This document shows, piece by piece, positions 31,242-41,743 of a stretch of 64,000 bases of DNA. Under the pieces are notes generated by a model. That model made no database searches. It saw only the letters and a list, made by a program, of their open reading frames with translations, and was not told the origin of the DNA. A program made the position numbers and the translations under genes. Within the stretch, counting starts at the first letter, position 1, and every line of letters starts with the position of its first letter. Where the stretch lies: assembly GCA_038501195.1 (NCBI GenBank), contig JBBPUQ010000006.1:3844001-3908000 (forward strand). The letters are read 5' to 3'. The stretch comes from Nemania diffusa. Taxonomy: Eukaryota; Ascomycota; Sordariomycetes; Xylariales; Xylariaceae.

Positions 31242-32497
31242 AAACGCCACTCTCTTTTTTCGAGATGATAATACCCCCCTACCCCCTCAGCATTACTACC
31301 ACTATCACCGCTAATTTTGAAGCTTGAAATCGTTATTCTAAAGCGGCTGAAGTGATCTTTCTACCGTTTTAGCTATTTTAAAGCTCTAGCTGTAACAATC
31401 TGCTATATCTCACAGTGAGTAAGGGATAGAGGGTGTGGTGGCTTCGTGTTCTTAAGAATAAGAGCTAAGCTTAGATTAAAGAGTGAGGTAAGGAAAGACT
31501 CGATACAGAGGATGATTATCAAGGCTATATAGTATTCCCTCCCTTCATCCAAATAACCGTTACTCTGTTACTCTTTTGCTCCACGGAGCTGCGTATCATG
31601 TTTAGGTCGCACTAGGCCTTTTCAGCAGCTTGGACTTCAACATAAAACAGCATTTGGTTTACTTCAACAGCAGTTTCTAGAACTCTACATCAGCAATTAC
31701 TTTATGTCACGGAAAAGCGACGTCGTTAATCTATGATTGAACTAACGGTATATAAGGGCTCTACGCGACATTCTTTTACAAAGTAACGGGACTATATAAT
31801 TAGCTACCTCTTAACTATTAGAGATGTCACGGTCCCATATATAAGACCTGCAAACGGTCAAGGTTCCCACCTTGACAACATTCTACTTTTAGTTGTGTCG
31901 TAGTTCAGCATTGCAGTTCTGTTCTGTGACAAGACAACTTTTAATTTTAACTATACTGGTTTTAAATTAGAAATGGCTCTGGCAGGCTATTCTCACGACC
32001 ACTAGATTAGTAGTTGGACCGGTGGCGATTTTATTTAACTTTTCAGGGTTTTTTTTCCTATTCGTTATTTCCCTGATCAACCCTTTTTTATTTCACGAAC
32101 TTGGTTGATTAGGTATCTACCTACGCTCTCAGATGGAAAATCAGGCAAGGATCACCCAAGTGGGCGTTCAGTCGCATCCAAGTCCAAATGCCCTTCTCAA
32201 TTACCAGGTAGGCAGAGTAAGGAGCTAGCTTGTATGTATGCGTAAGTGCCTACCTATTTAGTCACCAGATGACGTGATAGCACCTGACACAAAAAGCATA
32301 CTTAACGAATTCCTATCTCGTAGCCCAAGAGCTCTCCGACAACGTCCCCATGCTAGCGATCATACATTGGCGAACTGTCCACGCGAGTTTATCTTGACTA
32401 CACCATTGTTCTACGACATAATAAGACCGTCTTCGACTTTCTGATAAAATCCCTAATAGGCCCATAAAAGCGTTGAGTCTAAAAAGAAAAAGCCGGC
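31242..32497. other. gene desert
   Basis: AT-rich with no credible coding frame (32313-32507 minus is short and unsupported). Confidence 0.45.
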
Positions 32498-32647
32498 GAT
32501 GCAGCAATTATAATACGTGGAATAACAGGGCGGCTTGCACAGTTGTATACACCTAATAAGAGTATATATAATACTCGGATAATAGGTTTACTGGGTGGAA
32601 ATAAGCGTGTGAGTAGCCTCGTTATTCCACTCTTAAGTTACTGTGTC
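32498..32647. mobile_element. MITE copy 4, diverged
   Basis: ACGTGGAATAACAGGGCGG on the left and CCTCGTTATTCCACTCTTAA on the right form the inner inverted repeat. The core ACACCTAATAAGAGTATA, ACTCGGATAATAGG, TTTACTGGGTGG matches copy 2 in the same orientation. Right arm continues AAGTTACTGTG as in copy 2. The outer termini are eroded. Its right end touches the open frame of the fragment at 32727. Confidence 0.7.
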
Positions 32648-32726
32648 AAACCTCTCTATACCACACCTAACCCCCGACCGAACCGACAACATTAGCTCAT
32701 TCAAGAGTAGAGTTACCAATCAATCC

Positions 32727-33164
32727 ATGCTAGGCGACACGGAAATAGCCATCATTTTAACAAAAGATAGCAAAGATTTGATGGTCACCGTTTTGGACCA
32801 AGAAATGCTTGACAACAAAGACGAAGACGTCGATCAATTAGTTCCTTTTGGCCGGAAGCTCCATGGCCGGTCCTTGCAATTCCAAACCGAATATCGCCCA
32901 GCGATGAGGTATCTTTACTTTAACTTCGCCATGAATATATTGCGCCGCCAGAGATACGCTGTTGATGGATGGTGGAGAGACCGTGTTGAATATGCCGGCA
33001 TTCCTTTTTTTCCCACGCCCGGAAAGTGGATAAAAGAGACAACACTAAGAAAACTTGCCATCCGAATAGGTCACTTACCTGAGGAAGAGGCTAGAAGCTT
33101 TGTGGGAAAGGACGGATCCGGAGGAAGCGAGGAGGGCGTGGGTGACGAGGAGAAGAGGAGTTAA
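32727..33164 (+). pseudogene. short ORF, possibly the 3' remnant of an HNH-family-type gene
   Basis: 145 residues from the first ATG; the frame is open back to 32643, inside the MITE. I do not recognise it with confidence. LVPFGRKLHGRSLQFQTEYRPAMRYLYFNFAMNILRRQRY resembles the segment after the HNH core in fungal HNH proteins (compare PPEFLFARFAWACMTLI in the gene at 17.0 kb). If so, the nuclease core upstream is missing. The C-terminus is Gly/Glu/Lys-rich. The frame abuts a MITE, consistent with a gene truncated at an insertion. It could instead be an intact small gene. Confidence 0.4.
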
Positions 33165-34533
33165 TAACATCGTGTCTACAACACGCTTATCGAAACTAAA
33201 ATTGGTAGCCTGCTTAGAAACTAGCAGGACATGGATCAAGGTAACTTTCCGCAAAAGCATTTAAGCATGGTTTATGCCTTCGTGATGACTCAACAGCACA
33301 CTTTAACCAAAATGTCCTGAGTTAAGTGTACATAGGTCAGATATTTCTTATTAAGACTTCTATGCCAGTTCTGAGTTCTACATTAACAGAGTTATATCAT
33401 ATATTCTATTTGCAGGATTTTTAATGTTCGCATAATCGTTTCACTTGCTACCTTTTACTTTTTTGGTTTGTTTTAACCTGGAAAGAATTTTAGACCCTTG
33501 TGGACACAGTGAATAAGCACTACACACTGCACCAAACTTTCCCATTCGCTTAATTTAAAAATACATCTGCGACCCCGAGACCCATTATTTCCTGCCTTTT
33601 CAACCAAGTCGTATCAATATCCATGGGTGGACAAGTACACGGGTGCCATCCCACTATCATTTCATACGCTCAACCTAGGGCGAGCGTTCTGTTGCCATCA
33701 TGGTGGTCACTCTCGGTCTCTCGCATCCCTGGCATGCCACTAGATAGCATTTCACTTTATTTTTATTTTACTTCTTTTCTGTTTCAGGAGTTTCTTTGCC
33801 ACATCTCTTGATAATCTAGTTTTCGACTTGTATCTATCCATCTAACTTATAGCGTTTTCCCTGCTCATAGTAGAGGGAACTACTATCAACTCTTGTAGAG
33901 AAACATATATACCTTGAACACATTTAGTTACCTCTTCTCGACATAGAAATTTACCTTACACTTTCTAGTTTACTTTGCATAGCCTTGTAAATCTAAGTTA
34001 CAAGTGGATAGACTCAGTGAATAATATGATCTAGATGAGAATTAGAAATGTCAAATAACATAAAAGTGATCGTTGACAAATTTCACTGCTATGCTGAACT
34101 TTCTCAATCCTAACGCTACATTCACACCGTTAGATTCTTTAAGTCACCTTTGGGGGCTAGATCTATATATTAAAGTAAGCTAAATAATGGAGTAGCCAGC
34201 ATCCACATAGTAACTCAAGCCTTGGGAGATAGACGATTGCCTACACTTCCTGAAGTTAGAATTAAGTAGGAAAACCAATGGTTAAATTGAATAAAACGAG
34301 TGTAAAGTAAGTGTTACGTGCTATCCCTTCTCGTGTTCTTCTTTTCTTTTTCTTTCACTTAATGAGTTTGCCTTATAACCCCCTTTTTAGTACCTTTCTG
34401 TAGCTGAAAAGCTCAGAGATTATCAACCTTTGGACCCGTCACAGACGACTGCATTAGTCCAACCCGAAATGGCGAGTCAAGCAAATACAAAACTTTCTGC
34501 TCTCTTTCAGACTTCCCTCTTTTCCTAGTCGTC
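33165..34533. other. intergenic, no gene recognised
   Basis: AT-rich, no coding frame with recognisable content; includes the 3' flank of the SesA-type gene. Confidence 0.45.
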
Positions 34534-35640
34534 CTACTTCTGGCTTCTGGTACGCCTTCCATGGGGTTTGGTATATCCACTCGCAGATGTAGACTGAGTA
34601 CTAGTGGACGACGAGGAAGGTTGATTGGCGAAATTGATATTATTGCCAATTTTATTCGCAATTATCCTATTGCCATCACCTGTCCACTTCCACATTGGCA
34701 TTTCTCTGGTTGACGGATATCCATTGAAATTGCTGCCAACCTGACATTCCACGCTTCCTTTAGGAGGCTCTATTAGATTATTGCTTCCAGTGAAGACAAA
34801 GCCATGACCAGAATTGTCATATGGAGTGACTTCTAGGCTTTCCTCTCCGGTAGGGTCGTCAATGTCAGGTTGGTGCTTGTGCTGAGAGGCACCTTGTAGG
34901 TGAGCTGCTGCGGAGATGCCTTTAGTCTGTATGGCCATCATATGTCCTTGCTGTCTGTGGTCCCGCGTGTAATCCAGAGTGTCAGTAGCTTCGTCTGTAG
35001 GGAAGGCTCGCTCTCCTACAAATGGACTAGAACCAGAACTAAAGTTCGATCGCCTATGGTTCGTCACAGTCTCTAGAGCAATAAACTTAGTACTATATCA
35101 AGGGAAGAAAAACAGTAACCGTAAGATTTATAATCTATAAAACATGAATGCGGAAGCCAACTACTTACTTGTATACCCATATTGGACCTGAATCTGCTGT
35201 TTATTCATTTTCTCTAGAATCTCCTCTAGGGTACGCCCTTGAGTTGCGGAAAGGTATAGGATAAGGTTATTCTTGGCGCGCTCAAGGTTATTTAGTCCTT
35301 CAATGATCTTGCTCTCGGTCTTGATAATACTTGGAACATTCCAGAGACGAAGGTAGACTTTTATTCTAAAGCGATTGCGGACCTTGGCCAAAAGGTTGTC
35401 TAATTCATGAAGGTGTTTGTGCACAATTAACAGTAGCACTTGTAAAGTGTCTAGTGTCAATGGCTGGGAGGATCTTATAAGGTGTAGTATAGCTAGCAGA
35501 GATTCCAATTCGGTGATTCTCTGAAAGGCCCGTGGTAATCCCTTTTTTGCCTCGTCATGGATGCGGTGAATGGTCTTGATGATTGATGCAGCAATCGTTA
35601 CGAGCTGGACGATGCTAGCTACAACACCGAGAGCCTCCAT
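34534..35640 (-). CDS. SesA/HeLo-like domain protein with C-terminal amyloid-like motif repeats (2 exons)
   Basis: Exons 35169-35640 and 34534-35072 join across a 96-bp GTAAGT...TAG intron to give 336 residues. The all-helical N-terminal domain (1 to about 145) begins MEALGVVASIVQLVTIAASI. It continues with a helix around ITELESLLAILHLI and ends with LNNLERAKNNLILYLSATQ. This is the pattern of SesA/HeLo-like domains found at N-termini of fungal NLRs and death effectors. No NACHT or NB-ARC follows. Residues 160-245 are polar and disordered. Two related motifs follow: FTGSNNLIEPPKGSVECQVG with SNFN (about 251-275), and KWTGDGNRIIANKIGNNINF (about 286-305), then a Ser/Thr-rich and basic tail. 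Both share [FW]TG[SD].N[LR]I ... [QK][VI]G.N. The layout (death-type domain plus C-terminal prion-like repeats) is that of HET-s/HELLP-like executioners. Its divergent neighbour carries a third copy of the motif. Function is inferred. Confidence 0.8.
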
Positions 35641-36531
35641 ATTTGTAATAACATTCTTTTATCTTACAATAATTGATCAGTGTGGTAATAGAGAGTGAGG
35701 GGGGTCAGGGATAATCCCGAGGACTTATCTTGCCACCCTCGGGACTAGCCCCTTCATAACCGCCATATGCGACGTAATCACGAGCCGCAAGAATACTGTC
35801 GTCTTGGCCCCAACCACTACTGTATTTTGCTACACCAATGGGCCGATGAGAAATGTGAGGGAATTGGTGGGCACGGTTTCAAGGAAAGCTGCACAAACAA
35901 GACAGAAGCCCATCATTGGAGCCTTGCATCGTCGCCATAATCAAAATATGCACCAAGTAGGCTGCCCAGCAGATGCAGGGGCTGCAAACTCCGCGCCACC
36001 CCCAGATATCCCATACGGCTATTTATAAATAGTAGGCAACTTAGAGCCGATGAAGATTTTCAAAGATTTTCTCAGGCTTCAGAAATCTCGAAATCAAAAC
36101 AATAAGTAGATTTTAGTGTTGAGAACCTGCTTACCTCGCTATCTCAGCTAGCCCCCAGAGGGTGTATGAAGAATAAATAGAAAAGCACATCGCGGACTTG
36201 CACACCTAATTTAGAAGTAACAGGGTAAATTATAATGACATCCCAGTCCACGGATGCCAGCTGACATTACACTTGAATTCGCCAAGGTTATGTGTACAAG
36301 GCTGGGTGCTACCTTAGGCGTAGCTACCTTCATGTCGAAAAGGCCACGGCATTAGCATTTCTCCCATCAACCCAACGAAGGCCCGGCGTGTTGTAATTCC
36401 CATTTCCAGCTTTCCAACACACGTATTACTTCACTTTGGCTCGCACCTTACCCCTTCGTATGTACGACATATATCGATTCACTCCATTGAGATAGTTTTC
36501 TCTGACATTCTCGCTACGCCGAGTAGGCACT
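35641..36531. promoter_or_regulatory. divergent intergenic region between the motif-sharing genes
   Basis: An 891-bp spacer between start codons, containing no gene I can support. If the two genes act together it would carry a bidirectional promoter; no specific binding site is evident by eye. Confidence 0.35.
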
Positions 36532-37827
36532 ATGATGCAGTCTGGTCCCGCAAGGGTCCATCATATATCAGGCAATCACATTCAGAGCAAACAGGTCGGG
36601 GACAACAATGAATATGGCAACCGTAACACCAACAGTCTCTACTTCAACATATGTTCTTGCACGCCGCGGAGGCCTAAATCTGTATCGAGTACCTCATCAA
36701 CTGAAAGGCCCGAGTCAGCTAAGAAGAGGCCCATTAAGGCCATCGTTATTACCGTCTCTGCTGTCTTGCTCATAGCGCTGGTAATCACTTTACCATTGCT
36801 GGCGGCGTATCACAAATTACCTCCCAATGATGGAATGGGCCAGTAAGTGGACTCGGGCCATACATCAGGAACCTTTAATTCCAAGGCCATAGATTAATGA
36901 CCCGTTTTTACCAGCGACCAATCGGATACAGTATTGCAATCATCGGCTTCGGGATCTAGAAGCTATAGTATTGTTACAACTCCGACGGCGACGACCTCGA
37001 ATAGCATGGCTTGGGCCGAGTCATCACTCACGTCTTCAGAGTCGTCATCCGCGCCTCCTGAGCCGTCATCCACGCCTCCCCAGTTGTCGTCCACATCTCC
37101 CAAGGCACCATCCACATCTTCCAAAGCACCATCCACGTCTTCCGCCGTCTCGCCCCAGAGAAGTGATACGAGTAAAGCAAGCTCATTGAGTGTTACGGAT
37201 ATGCCGCAAACGAGTAGTACATCTCCGACCAACGACTCCGTCCACCTTGTGAATTGTGTGGGCTCTGAGTTTTACTCCGTCGTTGTGGTATGTTTTATGT
37301 CTCTGAGGAGCTTATAATTGTTTCAATTCATACTAAATGTAATCTCTTCTACGTATAGTATTGTGCTGAAGATACCGATTGCGATTTCGAACCATCTTCG
37401 TCGAACTATATCCAAGTTACTTCTGGTGGTGAGTATTATCATTGGGAGCAACAGGACCAGTCTGCCACTTTCCCAACTGCTGTGACGTTCAATTGGAGCA
37501 TCAATAGCACCGGAGGCTCTTCTCCCAACTACAGTCCTCAAGGGTAAGCGTTATTTGCACATTTCATCCTCGTTTGACTTTCCGATGGACTTTCACTAAA
37601 GCTGCCGTTAAATTTCTCTCGGTGGAATAATTAGTACTATTTGCCCGTAGTACAAGTTGTTCCTTATCCTTACTTTTCGCAGTTACAAGAACCATAGCAT
37701 CTAACAAGGAAACAGGGTTGGTAGTAACGGCTATAAGACGTTTACATGTTATAAAGATGATTACCGCTTGATGTACAATGACAATCAAGGCAACCAATGC
37801 GAAAGTGTTTATTATTGTATTATATAA
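36532..37827 (+). CDS. predicted single-pass membrane protein with N-terminal amyloid-like motif and Cys-rich ectodomain (4 exons)
   Basis: Exons 36532-36842, 36915-37287, 37359-37543 and 37716-37827 join in frame to 326 residues. Residues 13-28 (SGNHIQSKQVGDNNEY) match the motif repeated in the divergent neighbour. The KQVGDNN core also resembles a RHIM core ([VI]Q[VI]GxxN). Then come CSC, a Ser/Thr/Arg linker and KKRPIK directly before the helix AIVITVSAVLLIALVITLPL (70-89). Positive charges on that side predict N-in, C-out topology. Residues about 105-215 are a Ser/Thr/Pro stalk with SSTSSKAPS-type repeats, likely O-glycosylated. The ectodomain has six cysteines (218, 230, 236, 301, 318, 324), ending CESVYYC. 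I chose the last acceptor at 37715 because it restores YKTFTCYKDDYRLM and the final Cys pair; other acceptors end the protein early. No homologous family is known to me. Receptor function is inference. Confidence 0.75.
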
Positions 37828-38687
37828 TTTAAAGGTACATTCTGCATTTCATTAGAGAGTTTCACCCCTGGCCTTAACTGCGGCTTCGTTTTAGAATCTA
37901 TATTAAACGGATATATCTGGAATAGAATTCGTAGCAATAACTGTATCAACAACCCACTGTATTTTACCGCAAACTAAATAGAGCTTGCCATGTCCCATAC
38001 TCCTAGCGAAGTCTGCGAAGTGGTGTGTAGCGCCCCTCGCCCGTGTTAAACAGAATTAATCGATCAATCGATGGCCTTGCCATTCAGCACTAATATCTCT
38101 CCATCATCAACTACAACGAATTGCTCAAGGAAGTTGTCACCCGTACTGGCAAGCTCGCCCTCAACACCCCCAGCCCCAAGATAGAACTAGACCAAATCCT
38201 GCTCTTTTGACATCATACCGCTATCGGGGCATGTTAACAAAAGAAATGGCAGCTCAATATATCCGTTCAATTGGAAAGGTTGTACAAGGAAAAAGGCCTC
38301 TCATCTTAACAAAATGCTCAACTCTCGCTTCTACACTAGATTGACCCTTTCGGGATTTTCAACTATTTTCAGAACCGAAGGAACACCAAAGGCGACCATG
38401 TACCTCGAGCACTATACTTACGGAAGACCGAGATATATGCAAAATACCCCTTGCACGACCTAAGGGGAAGAAAGCTTTATAAAAACTCCTCATCGACTTC
38501 ACAAAAGCCACAGAACTCCTCCCGCTTAGTAGATTAAGGTATAATACCTATCCAACCTATAGAAATACTGTTTCTTGATCAGGCTACCTATGAGTGCTCA
38601 TCTCAATAGTACCTCAGTTGAGATAACTAGCCAGGCTAGTTATAGTGCTTTCATGGCCCTTTCTTGCCAGAGATCTCCTTGATTAAC
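37828..38687. other. intergenic, no gene recognised
   Basis: No frame with recognisable content; includes the 3' flanks of two convergent genes. Confidence 0.45.
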
Positions 38688-39579
38688 TCACAATATCACA
38701 GGCTGTGTAGGCACTGAGCTTGTATCCTTGACCTCCCGTAATCCCAACCAAGCAAACACTGATTCTGGGTGTTCGGGGTAACCAGGAATCTCAACCGTAG
38801 ATGATTCCTCGAAGCCCAGCGATGAAAAGAAGATCTCTCCCATCGGTGCACCTGCTACGCCGACGCCAACATGATCCAATTCTGAAAGAGCCAGAAACCA
38901 CTTTGTCGTGGCGGAGGCGTGTCCTTTTCGCCAATATGCTGGATGGGTCGCCATCATGTCGATCACGAAATGGTGTTTGAAAGTTCTGAAAATTAGAATT
39001 AAGGCTATTTCAAAGCGGCCAATAAACTCACTCGACTTCTTTCGGATACAACACCTTAGACACATTCTCAGCAGCTGTTTGATTCATGTCCCTTCTATTT
39101 ACTGGATCATCGGGCAGTTCGATCCCCTCATCTAACGTCAAATTAGCCTCGCATTTGGGACCATAACAGGTGAGCAACAGACCTTCAGGCTGGAATTGTC
39201 CGCGACGGCTCGACTCTGGCAGCAGCGAGAACGCCGCCACCGAAACGACAGCTTTCCCGTTCCTCAGACTTTCATCTGGAATCTGGTCCCCAAATTGGGG
39301 GTACACTTTGGCGAGGGCGTCGTATACCTGCCGTGATTCGTTTGGGTCAAGGGTGTCCTCTGCCACTAGAACGACAGAGTCAGGATTTAGAATGGCTTGC
39401 CGGAAGGAATCGCGGTAGCTTGAGAGCGTATCAAGAGGATACTGCTCGTGGCAAGGCCTTTGATATTTGAACCAGGAGGAATGGTAGAAAGAAGCAGCAG
39501 CAACGACTCCGATTCGGGGGATGTCAGCTAGTTTGGCCAGCCGAACGGTCCCGGAGAATGGGGGAGTAGGCGGAAACAT
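38688..39579 (-). CDS. GNAT-family N-acetyltransferase (2 exons)
   Basis: GNAT enzymes transfer acetyl from acetyl-CoA to amines. Exons 39032-39579 and 38688-38985 join across a 46-bp GTGAGT...CAG intron to give 281 residues. It opens TVRLAKLADIPRIGVVAAASFYHS, the usual first strand and helix. The acetyl-CoA region in exon 2 reads HFVIDMMATHPAYWRKGHASATTKWFLALSELDHVGVGVAGAP (motif A: V..th..ywrkGhas), with FFSSLGFEES as the final strand-helix. I chose the ATG at 39579 (MFPPTPPFSG), which fits family starts. In-frame ATGs at 39642 and 39678 would add 21 or 33 less typical residues. Substrate unknown. Confidence 0.82.
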
Positions 39580-40210
39580 GATGATATCTTTAGTGTTAGA
39601 ATAGTGTTCTACCTGGTTGAGCACACGGGGGTTTTTAGTCATAGTAAATACAGACAGGAGGCCATGGAGGCACGTCATGATGCATATTCTACCTTTTGGT
39701 TATTCCCCGCTCTAAGGCGCCCAACAGCGTTGCCTCCAGTGAGACATATATCCTTAGCTAGCTATTCTATTTCGTCAACTACAGTAATTACCGAGAGGCG
39801 GTGGCTGGGGTGAGGGGGTCAGTCTGGAGGTTAGATTGTAGCACATAATAAACATAATATCTGCTGCCTCCTGTTTAAGGTCATCTCCGGAAGAACACGA
39901 AAGAAGCCATGGCGCATTTATTATACTACATCATGTCAATTAGTTATATCACATATCCGGCTTGAAAGATATCTCTCTCTAGATATACACGTATTAATAG
40001 TTTTACTGCCACAGAGGGTACTAGTGTCAATATTGATAATCAAGAGAGACTTTTAAATAGAGAACAATTCTTTACATGGGGGAAGTATAGTATTTCATTT
40101 CTATATGAGCACTGAACACAATGTAAAACATGGGCTAAAACACAAAACGCCACCGGTCTACTTACGCGCCATCTATGATCTCATCGCAAGACAACATAGA
40201 AGGAAGGTAC
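39580..40210. other. intergenic, no gene recognised
   Basis: Promoter of the acetyltransferase and 3' flank of the next minus-strand gene. AT-rich, no coding signal. Confidence 0.4.
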
Positions 40211-41743
40211 TTAATCAGTCTTCTGTCTCTTCTGCGAGGGCTCTTCATCTCCATCCTCATCCTCATCATCATACGAGCGTCGCTTCAACGACGTCTCTTG
40301 TTTCGTGAACTCGGGATAATTCGACGGCGTCGCGGGAGAAAAGAGATCAGTCTCCGGCGACGCAGCAGTAAAAAACGGGCTCTCGTCGGTAAGGGCGGAC
40401 GTCTCGGCGGGTTGAGTTTCGGGCGAGCCGACGAGGCTCAGGCCGGGGATAGTCAACTCATGCTCCCCCATGGGCGCAACTGGGGCGTTGTACACGCTGT
40501 CCGTGTTGATCTCTGGCGAGCCCGGCGTGACGGAAGGGGTGGGCGGCGAGCTGGCGGGAGGCTGCCGCCGTGCTTCGGCATTATCGGATAGCGGGTGGTC
40601 GTGCTCGCCGATGATGAGGGGGACCGTGTGCGTGGGCGACTGGAAGACCTCCCACTTCTCGTCGCTCTCGATGGGGCTGCTGCGGACGTGGACGAGGTTC
40701 TTGGGGTCATAATTGGAGTCCTCGCTGGGCACCTCGAGGGCCATCCGGACTTGATAGCCCGACATCTCGATGCACTGGTAGGCGCAGGCCGCCATGAGGT
40801 TCTGGCGGTACGCGGCGAAGTTATAGTGCTCTTCAAATGGCGCCCATAGGAACTCGTCGGTATCGCTAGGGCTACCGTGGTCTCGGCGCCATTGAAGGGT
40901 CTTGAGACGGCGGAGGAACTCGCGCGAGACGGCGTAGGCGATCAAGCCGCTCTTCCATTGGCAGCCTGGAAAGTCAGAGGGGATGTCTTCGACGGCGAGG
41001 TTTCGCATGGTAACTCCCGCGGACAGCTCGATGCAGCCTTCGGCGAGGATGGAGCTGAGCCGGCTGTGGACCAAATCTCGACGATGCTCTCGGCCTTGCG
41101 GCAGGGGGTCGACGATTGTCAGGTCGGTGACTTCCCTATCAACATATGCCTCAGGATTACTCGAATCCAGGTCCGATTTCCGTCCCATCCTTGCGATGAT
41201 GATGACCCAATTGCCATCAATTTCGACTGGCAAGAGGAGAAACTCTCGCCGTCTCATTTTGCTGAACATATAATGCAGACTTAAGCCGCCCGAATAATCA
41301 TCGTCATCATCGTCGTCATCGACATCCTCGACGAGGGGCCGCTTGCCGATTTTCAGTAGCGTGTCTTGGAACACGGCTTCATCATGCGGAAAGAGATCAA
41401 TATGGTCGACTGCGGGCGTGGAAACCATTTCATTGACAAGCTGTCTCTGCTCCCAGAATAGTCCATTTCGGAGCGAGAGGGACTCGATAGGTCGGTCTCG
41501 TTCAATCTGCAGCATGTACATCGAGTCGGCCATGGAGCTGACCCGCTGGACCGACTCCTTCACCTCGCCGCTCAGCGGTTTATGCCATCCGAACTTGATG
41601 TAAGGAGAGCTGATGAGGCGAGCAGCAGCAGTTGGCTGTCCTCGTTTTTGGTTCGGGTTCGGGGTCTTCCGTATTCTCTTACCGGCCGACTTTTTCTCTG
41701 TCGTCTTCGTTGCCTTCACCTGATTATCTTTAGAAGGAGCCAT
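40211..41743 (-). CDS. uncharacterised protein with Ulp1/C48-protease-like core
   Basis: A single-exon protein of 510 residues from ATG 41743 (two codons after another ATG). The N-terminus is basic (SKDNQVKATKTTEKKSAGKRIRK), resembling a nuclear localisation signal. An acidic run (DVDDDDDDDD) lies at about 141-149. The folded middle runs FLLLPVEIDGNWVIIIARMG (166-187), DLTIVDPLP (207-215), RRDLVHSRLSSILAEGCIEL and FPGCQWKSGLIAYAVSREFL (259-278). The order strand-NW-strand, DP, then Q/C-W-SG followed by a helix resembles Ulp1/SENP cysteine proteases (HW, D, Q..DCG). At the His position there is Asn178, so activity is doubtful. The C-terminal 130 residues are Pro/Ser/Thr-rich with a terminal acidic/basic patch (SQKRQKTD). 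Family assignment is tentative. Confidence 0.6.
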   Translation of the reverse strand: MAPSKDNQVKATKTTEKKSAGKRIRKTPNPNQKRGQPTAAARLISSPYIKFGWHKPLSGEVKESVQRVSSMADSMYMLQIERDRPIESLSLRNGLFWEQRQLVNEMVSTPAVDHIDLFPHDEAVFQDTLLKIGKRPLVEDVDDDDDDDDYSGGLSLHYMFSKMRRREFLLLPVEIDGNWVIIIARMGRKSDLDSSNPEAYVDREVTDLTIVDPLPQGREHRRDLVHSRLSSILAEGCIELSAGVTMRNLAVEDIPSDFPGCQWKSGLIAYAVSREFLRRLKTLQWRRDHGSPSDTDEFLWAPFEEHYNFAAYRQNLMAACAYQCIEMSGYQVRMALEVPSEDSNYDPKNLVHVRSSPIESDEKWEVFQSPTHTVPLIIGEHDHPLSDNAEARRQPPASSPPTPSVTPGSPEINTDSVYNAPVAPMGEHELTIPGLSLVGSPETQPAETSALTDESPFFTAASPETDLFSPATPSNYPEFTKQETSLKRRSYDDEDEDGDEEPSQKRQKTD

